This document shows, piece after piece, positions 1 to 5,682 of a DNA stretch of 5,867 bases (the first letter of the stretch is position 1; every line of letters starts with the position of its first letter). A program made the position numbers and the translations under genes. Source of the stretch: Bacillota bacterium. Lineage in GTDB: Bacteria; Bacillota; UBA4882; UBA8346. The notes under the pieces are model-generated. The model was not told where the DNA came from, made no database searches, and worked only from the letters and a program-made list of their open reading frames with translations. The stretch is taken from positions 1 to 5,867 of the forward strand of contig JANQHU010000383.1 of assembly GCA_028282485.1 (NCBI GenBank), given 5' to 3'.

Positions 1-276
1 CCCCATTAAACGGGTGGTCTCTCCTAAAGCCAGTTCGACAACAATAATACAGGTACGTTGATTATAGGGTATTTCTGAGAGGCTAAACTTGAGCCGTAAG
101 TCCATAATGGGGATAATTTTACCCCGTAAATTGACGACTCCCTTAATAAAATCAGGAGTCTTGGGCACGTGGGTGATCTCCATAATCCCAATAATCTCTT
201 TGACTTTTTGAATGGGAAGGCCGTAGTCTTCCTCATCCAGATTAAATGTCAGAAATTTTCCTCCTTGAACTTCCAT
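1..276 (-). CDS. cheW: CheW-like chemotaxis coupling protein (5' part, runs off the left edge)
   Basis: CheW is the SH3-like cytoplasmic adaptor that links chemoreceptor tips to the CheA P5 domain. Only the first 92 codons are present, open to the window edge. The protein begins MEVQGGKFLTFNL, followed by DEEDYGLPIQKVKEI, the usual first beta strands, and then the family hallmark GVVNLRGKIIPIMDLR at residues 46-61, including the conserved NLRG. I chose the ATG at 276 because AAAGGA lies 8 bases upstream. An in-frame ATG at 285 would add only MSS and has no well-spaced site. The gene begins 24 bases after the cheB stop and is probably the next gene of the same transcript. The family call is secure. 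Whether this is a stand-alone CheW or a fusion such as CheV cannot be seen, because the 3' end is missing. Confidence 0.93.
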   Translation of the reverse strand, partial: MEVQGGKFLTFNLDEEDYGLPIQKVKEIIGIMEITHVPKTPDFIKGVVNLRGKIIPIMDLRLKFSLSEIPYNQRTCIIVVELALGETTRLMG

Positions 277-284
277 ACTACTCA

Positions 285-290
285 TCCTTT
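285..290 (-). promoter_or_regulatory. Ribosome binding site of cheW
   Basis: On the minus strand this reads AAAGGA, 8 bases before the ATG at 276. It overlaps the alternative ATG at 283-285, so it favours the inner start. Confidence 0.6.
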
Positions 291-300
291 CCGTTGTTTA

Positions 301-1326
301 TTAGAAATTAATTAAAAATTCCGGGATATTATTTAAAGGCATTATTTTGCTAACTCCACCAAGAGCAATGGCTTCTTTGGGCATTCCGAAGATGACACAA
401 CTCTTTTCATCTTGAGCAATGGTATAGGCGCCGGCCTCTTTCATTTCCAATAACCCCTTGGCCCCGTCCTTACCCATTCCCGTCAAAATCACGCCAATGG
501 CATCGGCGGCGGCGTATTTAGCTACCGAAGAAAAGAGGACTTCCACCGAAGGGCGTTGGTGGTGGACCAAAGGGCCATCTTTAAGATCAACATAATAGCC
601 ACTAGCTCGTTTTTTTAAAACCATATGGAGATTTCCCGGCGCAATTAAGGCTTTATTGGGAGTAGCCAGTTCTTTATTTTCCGCTTCTTTAACCTTGATT
701 TTACTAACTTCATCCAGTCGATTAGCAAAAGCTTTAATAAATAGGGGAGGCATATGCTGGACAATCACAATGGGGGGAGTTGTTTCCGGTAAGTTGGCTA
801 GAATACTTCTGATGGCTTCCGTGCCCCCCGTGGAAGCCCCGATGGCAATGATCCGATTCGGATTTTGAGAATTGGCGGCGTTTTTTTTGGTCGAGACCGG
901 ATTTTCACTAGAGAACTTTTTCCCGGGATTAGTTTTAGCCGCTACTTTGATTTTGGCAGTCAGTTGTTGGCACATTTCTTTGAGAGAGTAAGAAGAGCCG
1001 GGCTTAGCAATTACATCAACAGCTCCTAACTCAAGAGCCTTTAAAGTTAAGGCTTCCCCTTCCCCGGTTAAAGAACTGATAATAATTACTGGAAGCGGAT
1101 AATGTTTCATTAAAATATCTAAGAAGGTAAGCCCGTCCATTTTGGGCATTTCAATATCTAACAAGAGCACATCTGGTTTTAAGTTAACAATTTTATCCCG
1201 GCCTATATAGACGTCGGGAGCAGTGCCGATAATCTCCAGTTCTGGGTCTTTGGTTAATTCTTCGGAAAGTACGCGGCGGACTATGGCTGAATCATCTATG
1301 ATCATAATTTTAATTTGGTTACTCAT
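301..1326 (-). CDS. cheB: Chemotaxis response regulator and protein-glutamate methylesterase/deamidase CheB
   Basis: CheB removes methyl groups from receptor glutamates, and deamidates receptor glutamines in some species. It is activated by phosphate from CheA and drives adaptation. With the ATG at 1326 the protein has 341 residues, close to the usual 340-370. Residues 1-120 are a receiver domain: acidic pocket D11/D12, phosphoacceptor D57 in LLLDIEMPKMDG, S84/S85 and T87 in SSLTGEG, and K108 in AKPG. A polar linker spans about 110-157. The esterase domain covers 158-341, with catalytic S165 in IGASTGGTEAI, H191 in VQHMPP and D287 in LTGMGKDGA, matching the Ser-His-Asp triad of the family. 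The frame stays open upstream to an ATG at 1386, but those 20 extra residues lie inside cheD and precede the normal start of a receiver domain (KIMIIDDS), so I rejected them. No Shine-Dalgarno is well placed before 1326. The start lies 4 bases after the cheD stop, which suggests coupled translation. Confidence 0.97.
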   Translation of the reverse strand: MSNQIKIMIIDDSAIVRRVLSEELTKDPELEIIGTAPDVYIGRDKIVNLKPDVLLLDIEMPKMDGLTFLDILMKHYPLPVIIISSLTGEGEALTLKALELGAVDVIAKPGSSYSLKEMCQQLTAKIKVAAKTNPGKKFSSENPVSTKKNAANSQNPNRIIAIGASTGGTEAIRSILANLPETTPPIVIVQHMPPLFIKAFANRLDEVSKIKVKEAENKELATPNKALIAPGNLHMVLKKRASGYYVDLKDGPLVHHQRPSVEVLFSSVAKYAAADAIGVILTGMGKDGAKGLLEMKEAGAYTIAQDEKSCVIFGMPKEAIALGGVSKIMPLNNIPEFLINF

Positions 1327-1330
1327 CTTG

Positions 1331-1819
1331 TTAATACCAATCGCTTCCTCTAATATTAACTCCTTTATAAACAACCACTTCGCCATTTATATTGTTAAAA
1401 ACAATTTTTCGCCCCGCTAACCCCCCTGTATCTTGAGAAACGATTTTAATTCGGTATTTAGCGAGAAGGGTCTCGGCCAGGGCAATATTGTCGGGCCCGA
1501 TGGTGGAGCTTAGTAAGGGATTAGTGGCACCTCCCAGCAGCTGGGCTTTGAGATCTTTAAGGTCAGTACCTAAATTAAGCATCATTTTAATTAAGTAGGG
1601 AATGGCAATACTGCCGTATTGACAAGTTTTTTTGTGATCGGTGGCTTTAGCATAAATATAATGATTAATTCCGCCAAAATTTTTGCAAGAATCCCATAGA
1701 CAAATGGAGACGCAGGAACCCAATACGGTATGAATCAAATGGGGTTCTTGGCTCACAAACAGATAACCGGGTTGTAAGTAATATTTTAGAAAATTAGAAA
1801 AATCTTTTTCTGCAAACAT
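1331..1819 (-). CDS. cheD: Chemoreceptor glutamine deamidase CheD
   Basis: CheD hydrolyses specific receptor glutamine side chains to glutamate. In organisms that have CheC it also binds CheC and enhances its CheY-P phosphatase activity. The 162-residue product is of normal length. The catalytic cysteine is C36 in HTVLGSCVSICLWD, with T31 just before it. The catalytic histidine is H53 in GGINHYIY, 17 residues later, the same spacing as I recall for the characterised Thermotoga enzyme (C27/H44). Further family blocks are LLGGA at about 94-98, IGPDNIALAETLL, and the C-terminal DTGGLAGRKIVFN. All key residues are present, so the enzyme looks active. It starts 5 bases after the TGA of the cheY-like gene without a recognisable Shine-Dalgarno, and is followed 4 bases later by cheB. 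Sitting beside cheB puts two receptor-modifying enzymes together. No CheC is visible in the window. Confidence 0.96.
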   Translation of the reverse strand: MFAEKDFSNFLKYYLQPGYLFVSQEPHLIHTVLGSCVSICLWDSCKNFGGINHYIYAKATDHKKTCQYGSIAIPYLIKMMLNLGTDLKDLKAQLLGGATNPLLSSTIGPDNIALAETLLAKYRIKIVSQDTGGLAGRKIVFNNINGEVVVYKGVNIRGSDWY

Positions 1820-1824
1820 GGTGA

Positions 1825-2229
1825 TCAGTTAGTTTCGAAACAAGTTTGAAAATGGTTAAGAGTTTCGAAAATATTTTTTTTGGTGATCGGCTTAATTAGA
1901 TAGGCGTCACATTGGGCTGCAAAAGATTCTTTAATGGTCGCAAAATCATTGAGAATAGAGGTGATAATTACTTTAGTTTCGGAAAGATCATTAATATTTT
2001 GGTCAGCTTCTAAGGCGCGAATTTTTTGGAGAACTTCGATCCCCGTCATGTTCGGCATAACTATATCTAAAAAGATTACCTGATAAGGATTTTCTTCTTG
2101 CAGGGAGAGGGTGTAGGCCTCGATAGCTTCTACTCCAGTGGCCGCCAAGTCGCATTGGCCTAATTGCGCGAGGAGAGAAGCAACCATTTTGCGACTAGTG
2201 AAATCATCGTCAACAATTAAAAACTTCAT
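1825..2229 (-). CDS. cheY: CheY-like single-domain response regulator
   Basis: This is a stand-alone receiver of 134 residues with no output domain, so it probably acts by binding a partner when phosphorylated by the neighbouring CheA. It begins MKFLIVDDDFTSRKM, with acidic residues D7-D9. The phosphoacceptor is D55 in VIFLDIVMPNMTG, the switch Thr is T90 in KVIITSI, the aromatic switch is Y110, and the conserved Lys is K113 in YLIKPITKKN. The ATG at 2229 is preceded by AGGAGG at 7 bases. A TTG at 2250 would put that site inside the gene, so it was rejected. The loop between beta 4 and the preceding helix (about residues 72-85, LEADQNINDLSE) is longer than in E. coli CheY. Whether the target is a flagellar motor or another output (pili, cyclic nucleotide turnover) cannot be told. 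The gene lies between cheA and cheD, 36 bases after cheA. The receiver call is certain, and the symbol cheY rests on context. Confidence 0.92.
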   Translation of the reverse strand: MKFLIVDDDFTSRKMVASLLAQLGQCDLAATGVEAIEAYTLSLQEENPYQVIFLDIVMPNMTGIEVLQKIRALEADQNINDLSETKVIITSILNDFATIKESFAAQCDAYLIKPITKKNIFETLNHFQTCFETN

Positions 2230-2236
2230 CAAAAAC

Positions 2237-2242
2237 CCTCCT
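2237..2242 (-). promoter_or_regulatory. Ribosome binding site of the cheY-like gene
   Basis: A full AGGAGG on the minus strand lies 7 bases before the ATG at 2229. It is the strongest Shine-Dalgarno in the window and fixes this start. Confidence 0.85.
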
Positions 2243-2265
2243 AAAAGCAAGCTAACTAATTATTT

Positions 2266-5200
2266 TTATTCGGAAACCTCAATTTTAAATAAAGCTTCAA
2301 TATCCAAGATTAAAGATACTTTCCCATCTCCTAGAATCGTAGCGCCTTGAATAAAGTCTAAATGCCGGAAATCACCACCCAAAGGTTTAACTACGATATC
2401 TTGACGCCCAATAATGGCATCCACGTTAACGGCTTTCAGTTTTTGTTCTAGTTCGAGAATTAATAACAAGGAATTATCAGTCTGCTGAAAGATCCCGAAC
2501 ATATCTGCGGTGGGAATCACCTCAATAATATCATTTCGCAGTTTGATGATCCGTTTTTTACCTTTAATGCTAAACCAGAGGTTTTCTTCGGATTTAACAA
2601 TTTGTTTAATATTCACCGTGGGAATAATATATTTTTCGCCATTGATCTTCACGATAGTGCCATTCATAATTGCTAATTTAATGGGTATTTTTAAGATGAA
2701 TTTACAACCTTGGCCGGGAGTATTCTCGATTTCTACCTTACCACCGATTTTGGCAATCTCTGTTTCCACCACATTCATGCCTACCCCACGACCAGAAATG
2801 TTATTAACCACTTCTTGAGTGCTAAAGCCGGGGAGTAAGATAAATTTGGCAATTTCATCATCAGTATAACTTTTGTGAGGATCGATAAGCCCTTTTTCTT
2901 GGGCTTTAGCATGAATTTTTTCAATAATTAAGCCTTGCCCATCATCTTGAACCTCAATATAGACATTACCTCTTTTACTATAAGCATTAATATTAATAGT
3001 TCCATGGGAAGATTTTCCTTTACCAATCCGTTCTTCTTCCCGTTCAATACCGTGGGAGATAGCATTGCGAACTAGATGCATTAAGGGTTCAAATATTTTA
3101 TCGGCCACATTACGATCAATTTCGGTCTCTTCCCCAGCGAGAACAATTTCCACATTTTTAGTTAATTCTTTGGCCGTATCCCGAACGATCCGCGATAGTT
3201 TTTGAAAAGTAGGTTTTAAGGCCACCATTCTTAAAGACAGGGAAATATTCTGGAGATCTTTCAGAATACGGGAGATCCGCATTAGAGATCCGGAGGTTTT
3301 TTCTTTGCTACAATTTACTCCGGTTTGAACCTCTTGCTCAAGCAAGGAGAAAGAGATGGTTAATTCGCTAAGCATATCCACCATGGAGTCCGCCTTGGTG
3401 ATGGGAATCCGAATATAGGTGGAATCACTATGATTTACTCCTACTGGTTTGGTAGTGGGTTTTAAATCTTCCTGTAGGCGCAGGGCATCAATCACATCCT
3501 TGGGAGAGAGAATGCCTTCTTTAATGGCAATTTGCCCAAATTTCATACTGCCGTCAGTCTCTTTTTGTTTTTGTAAAATATCAACGGCTTCGGCTTCGCT
3601 TAATTTACCTTGATTAACTAAAATCTCCCCAATCCGTGAATTAGAATAGGATTGATTTTTTTCAGAAAACTCTGGTTTGAGCATTTGTTTGAGCTGTTCT
3701 AGATAGTTGGAAACAATCTTGACAAAATAATCATTATTAACTAAATCAAGATTTTCGGCTAGTTGTTGCAAATAGTTGGTTGATTGTAAAAAGGTATCAA
3801 TAATTAAGCGGGATGGTTTAATACTATTTTTTTGACAGGTATGAATAAAAAAATTATTGAGATGAGCTAGTTTTTTAATCAATTCTTGCTCGGGCAAACT
3901 ACATAAATCAGCAATCCTTTGAAAGGCTTGTCCTAAATCAGTAAAGATTTCATATACTTTATTAATTTCTTCTAATGATTCATCTTCTGTATTTAAATGT
4001 TCACTTTCTAGTTTAACAATATTGATGTTAATATTTTGAATCTGTTGTTTTATTTCCGTCATCGACTCGGAGAGAATTGCATTTTTATGAGCATTTGTGC
4101 TAAAATCATCTTGGGATAAATGACTGCTAGCCAAGCTTTGGTCAAAGCTGAAACAATTATGAGCACTAATAAAATCTTTATAATTTAGGAGAGACTGCCT
4201 TTTTTTGGATAATTTATCTTGAAAAGAATGTAATTTACTATTAAACGAAGGCACATCTTTGGAAATGGGGTCTTCGCTTAATTTCCGCATTAAGCTGATC
4301 GCGGTAAAAATTAGATTAATTAGCCCTTTATCCATTTTTTTCTGATGATGCAGATAATATTTGATTAAATGATAGATATCCAGGGCAATCTTGCTTACCG
4401 ATGGCAGGTTGAAAAAGTTGGCCATTCCTTGAATAGTGTGAAATTGGCGGCTGATTTCCGTAACCAGGCTGGTATCCGTCAGCTTTCCTTTTAAAGTGGT
4501 GGTCTCTTTTTCAATGAGATTTAAAATGTTTAAAACTTCTTTCAAAAAATCAGAAAAATGAATCTGTTGAATATCGGAAATACTATCTTCACTATTAATG
4601 ATGTCTTGGACAATATTTTCTAGGTTAGGATTAGCAGCTTGGTCAAATGTAACATTAGCCAAAGTAAGTTTTTCAACGGTTATTTTATCAATCCCCACAA
4701 TTTTTTGAGTTAAATGGTCAATAATAGCTTTTGATTCGTGGGTGGAGATGATTAAAAACCAACAATCATTTGCTTCAAAGACAAATTGACCATCCCGAAA
4801 GGCTTCTGGAGTTGGTTCGGTAGGCTCTGTGGTAATGGTGGTCCCTAGTGCTTTTAATTCTTGAAAAGTAAACCATACCGGGACTTCTTTAATGGGATAG
4901 TCAGCTGCTAAAGAGAGAGTTAGATAATAGAGCCGCGCTGCACCTGTTAAGTTATTTTCAATAATATGATATTCTGGGGGAGCAACAGTAATTTTGCGCT
5001 GGTTGATTACTTCACCAGAAGGAGTCTCCTCCAGGTCAGAATCTTCGGGAGCAGCAGCATTTTTTTCGAGAAAGCCGTGCAGAATTTGGGATATTTTATC
5101 GATTTCTACCTCTCCTTCGAGAGCGGTTTCACGAATATTATAGATGAAGGTTTCCAGTAAGTCATGACAAATAAAAAATACTTCAATATTTTTTTGATTG

Positions 5201-5439
5201 ATACTTAAGTTGCCTTCGCGAATCTCGTGTAGGACATCTTCCATAGCATGAGTCAGATCTTGTATTTTTTTGAAACCCATTACTCCGGCAGAACCTTTAA
5301 TGGTATGGGCGGCTCGGAAGAATTTATTAATCATTTCGGCATTTTGGGGATGCTTTTCTAAATTAATTAGACAACCGTTAATAGTTTCTAAGTGTTCCAG
5401 AGTATCATCGACAAATGCTTGCAGGGCTTCATTAGTCAT
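2266..5439 (-). CDS. cheA: Multi-module chemotaxis histidine kinase CheA with extra HPt-like and MshEN-like segments
   Basis: CheA is the cytoplasmic kinase of receptor arrays. At 1057 residues it is about 400 longer than E. coli or B. subtilis CheA. Modules in order: HPt/P1 at 1-125 with phosphorylation site H45 in AAHTIKGSAG; a P2-like alternating alpha/beta segment at about 168-258; a second HPt-like module at about 290-400 with H334 in FHTIQGMANFF, where the usual Lys is Gln; a poorly conserved helical region at about 455-590; paired motifs RIGEILVNQG...LQKQ (602-625) and KFGQIAIKEG...LRLQ (633-656) resembling MshEN repeats; dimerisation domain P3 at about 672-760; and ATPase P4 at about 765-920. 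P4 has N box HLVRNAISHGIE (788-799), G1 DDGQGL (832-837), LLPGFST (868-874) and G2 GRGVGM (883-888). The P5 CheW-like domain ends the protein (about 922-1057). The ATG at 5439 follows AAAGGAAG at 7 bases. It is the first gene of the che set, 36 bases before cheY. The kinase core looks active. The roles of the extra modules are inferred. Confidence 0.97.
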   Translation of the reverse strand: MTNEALQAFVDDTLEHLETINGCLINLEKHPQNAEMINKFFRAAHTIKGSAGVMGFKKIQDLTHAMEDVLHEIREGNLSINQKNIEVFFICHDLLETFIYNIRETALEGEVEIDKISQILHGFLEKNAAAPEDSDLEETPSGEVINQRKITVAPPEYHIIENNLTGAARLYYLTLSLAADYPIKEVPVWFTFQELKALGTTITTEPTEPTPEAFRDGQFVFEANDCWFLIISTHESKAIIDHLTQKIVGIDKITVEKLTLANVTFDQAANPNLENIVQDIINSEDSISDIQQIHFSDFLKEVLNILNLIEKETTTLKGKLTDTSLVTEISRQFHTIQGMANFFNLPSVSKIALDIYHLIKYYLHHQKKMDKGLINLIFTAISLMRKLSEDPISKDVPSFNSKLHSFQDKLSKKRQSLLNYKDFISAHNCFSFDQSLASSHLSQDDFSTNAHKNAILSESMTEIKQQIQNININIVKLESEHLNTEDESLEEINKVYEIFTDLGQAFQRIADLCSLPEQELIKKLAHLNNFFIHTCQKNSIKPSRLIIDTFLQSTNYLQQLAENLDLVNNDYFVKIVSNYLEQLKQMLKPEFSEKNQSYSNSRIGEILVNQGKLSEAEAVDILQKQKETDGSMKFGQIAIKEGILSPKDVIDALRLQEDLKPTTKPVGVNHSDSTYIRIPITKADSMVDMLSELTISFSLLEQEVQTGVNCSKEKTSGSLMRISRILKDLQNISLSLRMVALKPTFQKLSRIVRDTAKELTKNVEIVLAGEETEIDRNVADKIFEPLMHLVRNAISHGIEREEERIGKGKSSHGTININAYSKRGNVYIEVQDDGQGLIIEKIHAKAQEKGLIDPHKSYTDDEIAKFILLPGFSTQEVVNNISGRGVGMNVVETEIAKIGGKVEIENTPGQGCKFILKIPIKLAIMNGTIVKINGEKYIIPTVNIKQIVKSEENLWFSIKGKKRIIKLRNDIIEVIPTADMFGIFQQTDNSLLLILELEQKLKAVNVDAIIGRQDIVVKPLGGDFRHLDFIQGATILGDGKVSLILDIEALFKIEVSE

Positions 5440-5446
5440 AGTACGG

Positions 5447-5454
5447 CTTCCTTT
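5447..5454 (-). promoter_or_regulatory. Ribosome binding site of cheA
   Basis: The minus strand reads AAAGGAAG, ending 7 bases before the ATG at 5439. It supports this start, and the HPt domain begins directly at the N-terminus. Confidence 0.75.
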
Positions 5455-5497
5455 CGTTGCAAAAAGTTAAGAAAGAACAAAAATGTCACTAACATAT

Positions 5498-5524
5498 ATA
5501 TCGATCTTTTTATCGAAAAAATTA
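5498..5524 (-). promoter_or_regulatory. Candidate sigma-28 (SigD/FliA)-type promoter of the che operon
   Basis: On the minus strand, TAATTTTT (5517-5524), an 11-base spacer, then ATCGATAT (5498-5505). This compares with the family consensus TAAAGTTT-N11-GCCGATA(A/T): 6 of 8 matches in the -35 box and 6 of 8 in the -10 box against the B. subtilis form. Transcription would start near 5490 and give a leader of about 50 bases before cheA. A second, weaker overlapping match is TAGA-N15-TTCGATAA, about 10 bases upstream. The DNA is extremely AT-rich, so chance matches are likely. Assigned from motif and from the known use of this sigma factor for motility genes, not from any expression evidence. 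Confidence 0.4.
5501..5516. repeat. Short inverted repeat overlapping the candidate che promoter
   Basis: TCGAT (5501-5505) and ATCGA (5512-5516) are inverted copies around a 6-base centre, CTTTTT. Each arm contains the CGAT core of one of the two overlapping sigma-28-like -10 boxes. It has only five base pairs and no following T-run on the minus strand, so it is not a terminator for that strand. It may be an operator half-site pair or chance. Confidence 0.3.
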
Positions 5525-5533
5525 ATGGTTAAT
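5521..5533. repeat. Inverted repeat ATTAA-N3-TTAAT in the divergent promoter region
   Basis: ATTAATGGTTAAT has perfect 5-base arms around TGG. It overlaps the -35 side of the candidate cheA promoter, a position typical of an operator. A related ATTAATG also occurs at about 5546-5552. In DNA with about 19% GC such repeats arise easily. Confidence 0.25.
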
Positions 5534-5663
5534 CTAAAAAGTTTAATTAATGTTTTTTGCGGAAAAAATATTTTTTTGCAGTAATTTATTGAATTTTTTC
5601 ATTTTTTATAGTAATGAGCAGATATTTTGTTTTTAATAAAAAATATAAAGTAGCATTAATTTT

Positions 5664-5671
5664 AGAGGGAG
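5664..5671 (+). promoter_or_regulatory. Probable ribosome binding site of the rlmD-like gene
   Basis: AGAGGGAG ends 11 bases before the ATG at 5683. The sequence is a good Shine-Dalgarno, and the spacing is somewhat long. Confidence 0.55.
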
Positions 5672-5682
5672 TATTTTAAAGA

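Larger units (their letters stand above)
5440..5682. other. Divergent, very AT-rich intergenic region
   Basis: This region separates cheA (-) from the rlmD-like gene (+) and must hold both promoters. From 5461 to 5680 I count about 41 G or C in 220 bases. It contains A/T runs, a perfect 14-base palindrome AAAAAATATTTTTT at 5563-5576 flanked by GC-containing ends (TGCGG on the left, TGCA on the right), and several TAT-rich stretches. No convincing -35/-10 pair for the plus-strand gene was found: TATAAA at 5644-5649 and TATAGT at 5607-5612 are possible -10 boxes without a good partner. I see no small gene, tRNA or terminator. Confidence 0.6.

Noticed and set aside
24..236. Minus-strand open frame of 70 codons inside the cheW fragment
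   Set aside because: It is in another frame of the clear CheW coding sequence and has no recognisable domain.
1327..1386. Upstream extension of cheB to an ATG at 1386
   Set aside because: It would overlap cheD by 56 bases and add 20 residues before a receiver domain that normally starts a few residues before its first strand, and no Shine-Dalgarno precedes it at good spacing.
2230..2250. TTG start for the cheY-like gene at 2250
   Set aside because: The AGGAGG at 2237-2242 would then be inside the gene, and the ATG at 2229 has ideal spacing and the normal receiver N-terminus.
2510..2818. Plus-strand open frame of about 100 codons opposite the cheA kinase domain
   Set aside because: It lies antisense to conserved CheA P4/P5 motifs, shows no family features, and is a shadow of the real gene. 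The other plus-strand frames at 656-868, 1223-1420, 2138-2350, 4966-5160 and 5270-5470 are alike.
5501..5520. TCGAT/ATCGA hairpin as a transcription terminator
   Set aside because: The stem is only five base pairs and AT-rich, and no T-run follows on either strand in the right place (A-run on the plus strand, mixed sequence on the minus strand).
5607..5649. Sigma-70 promoter for the rlmD-like gene using TATAGT (5607-5612) or TATAAA (5644-5649)
   Set aside because: No -35 box near TTGACA lies 16-18 bases upstream of either. The nearest, TTGAAT at 5589-5594, is only 12 bases from TATAGT. In such AT-rich DNA the -10 matches carry little weight.
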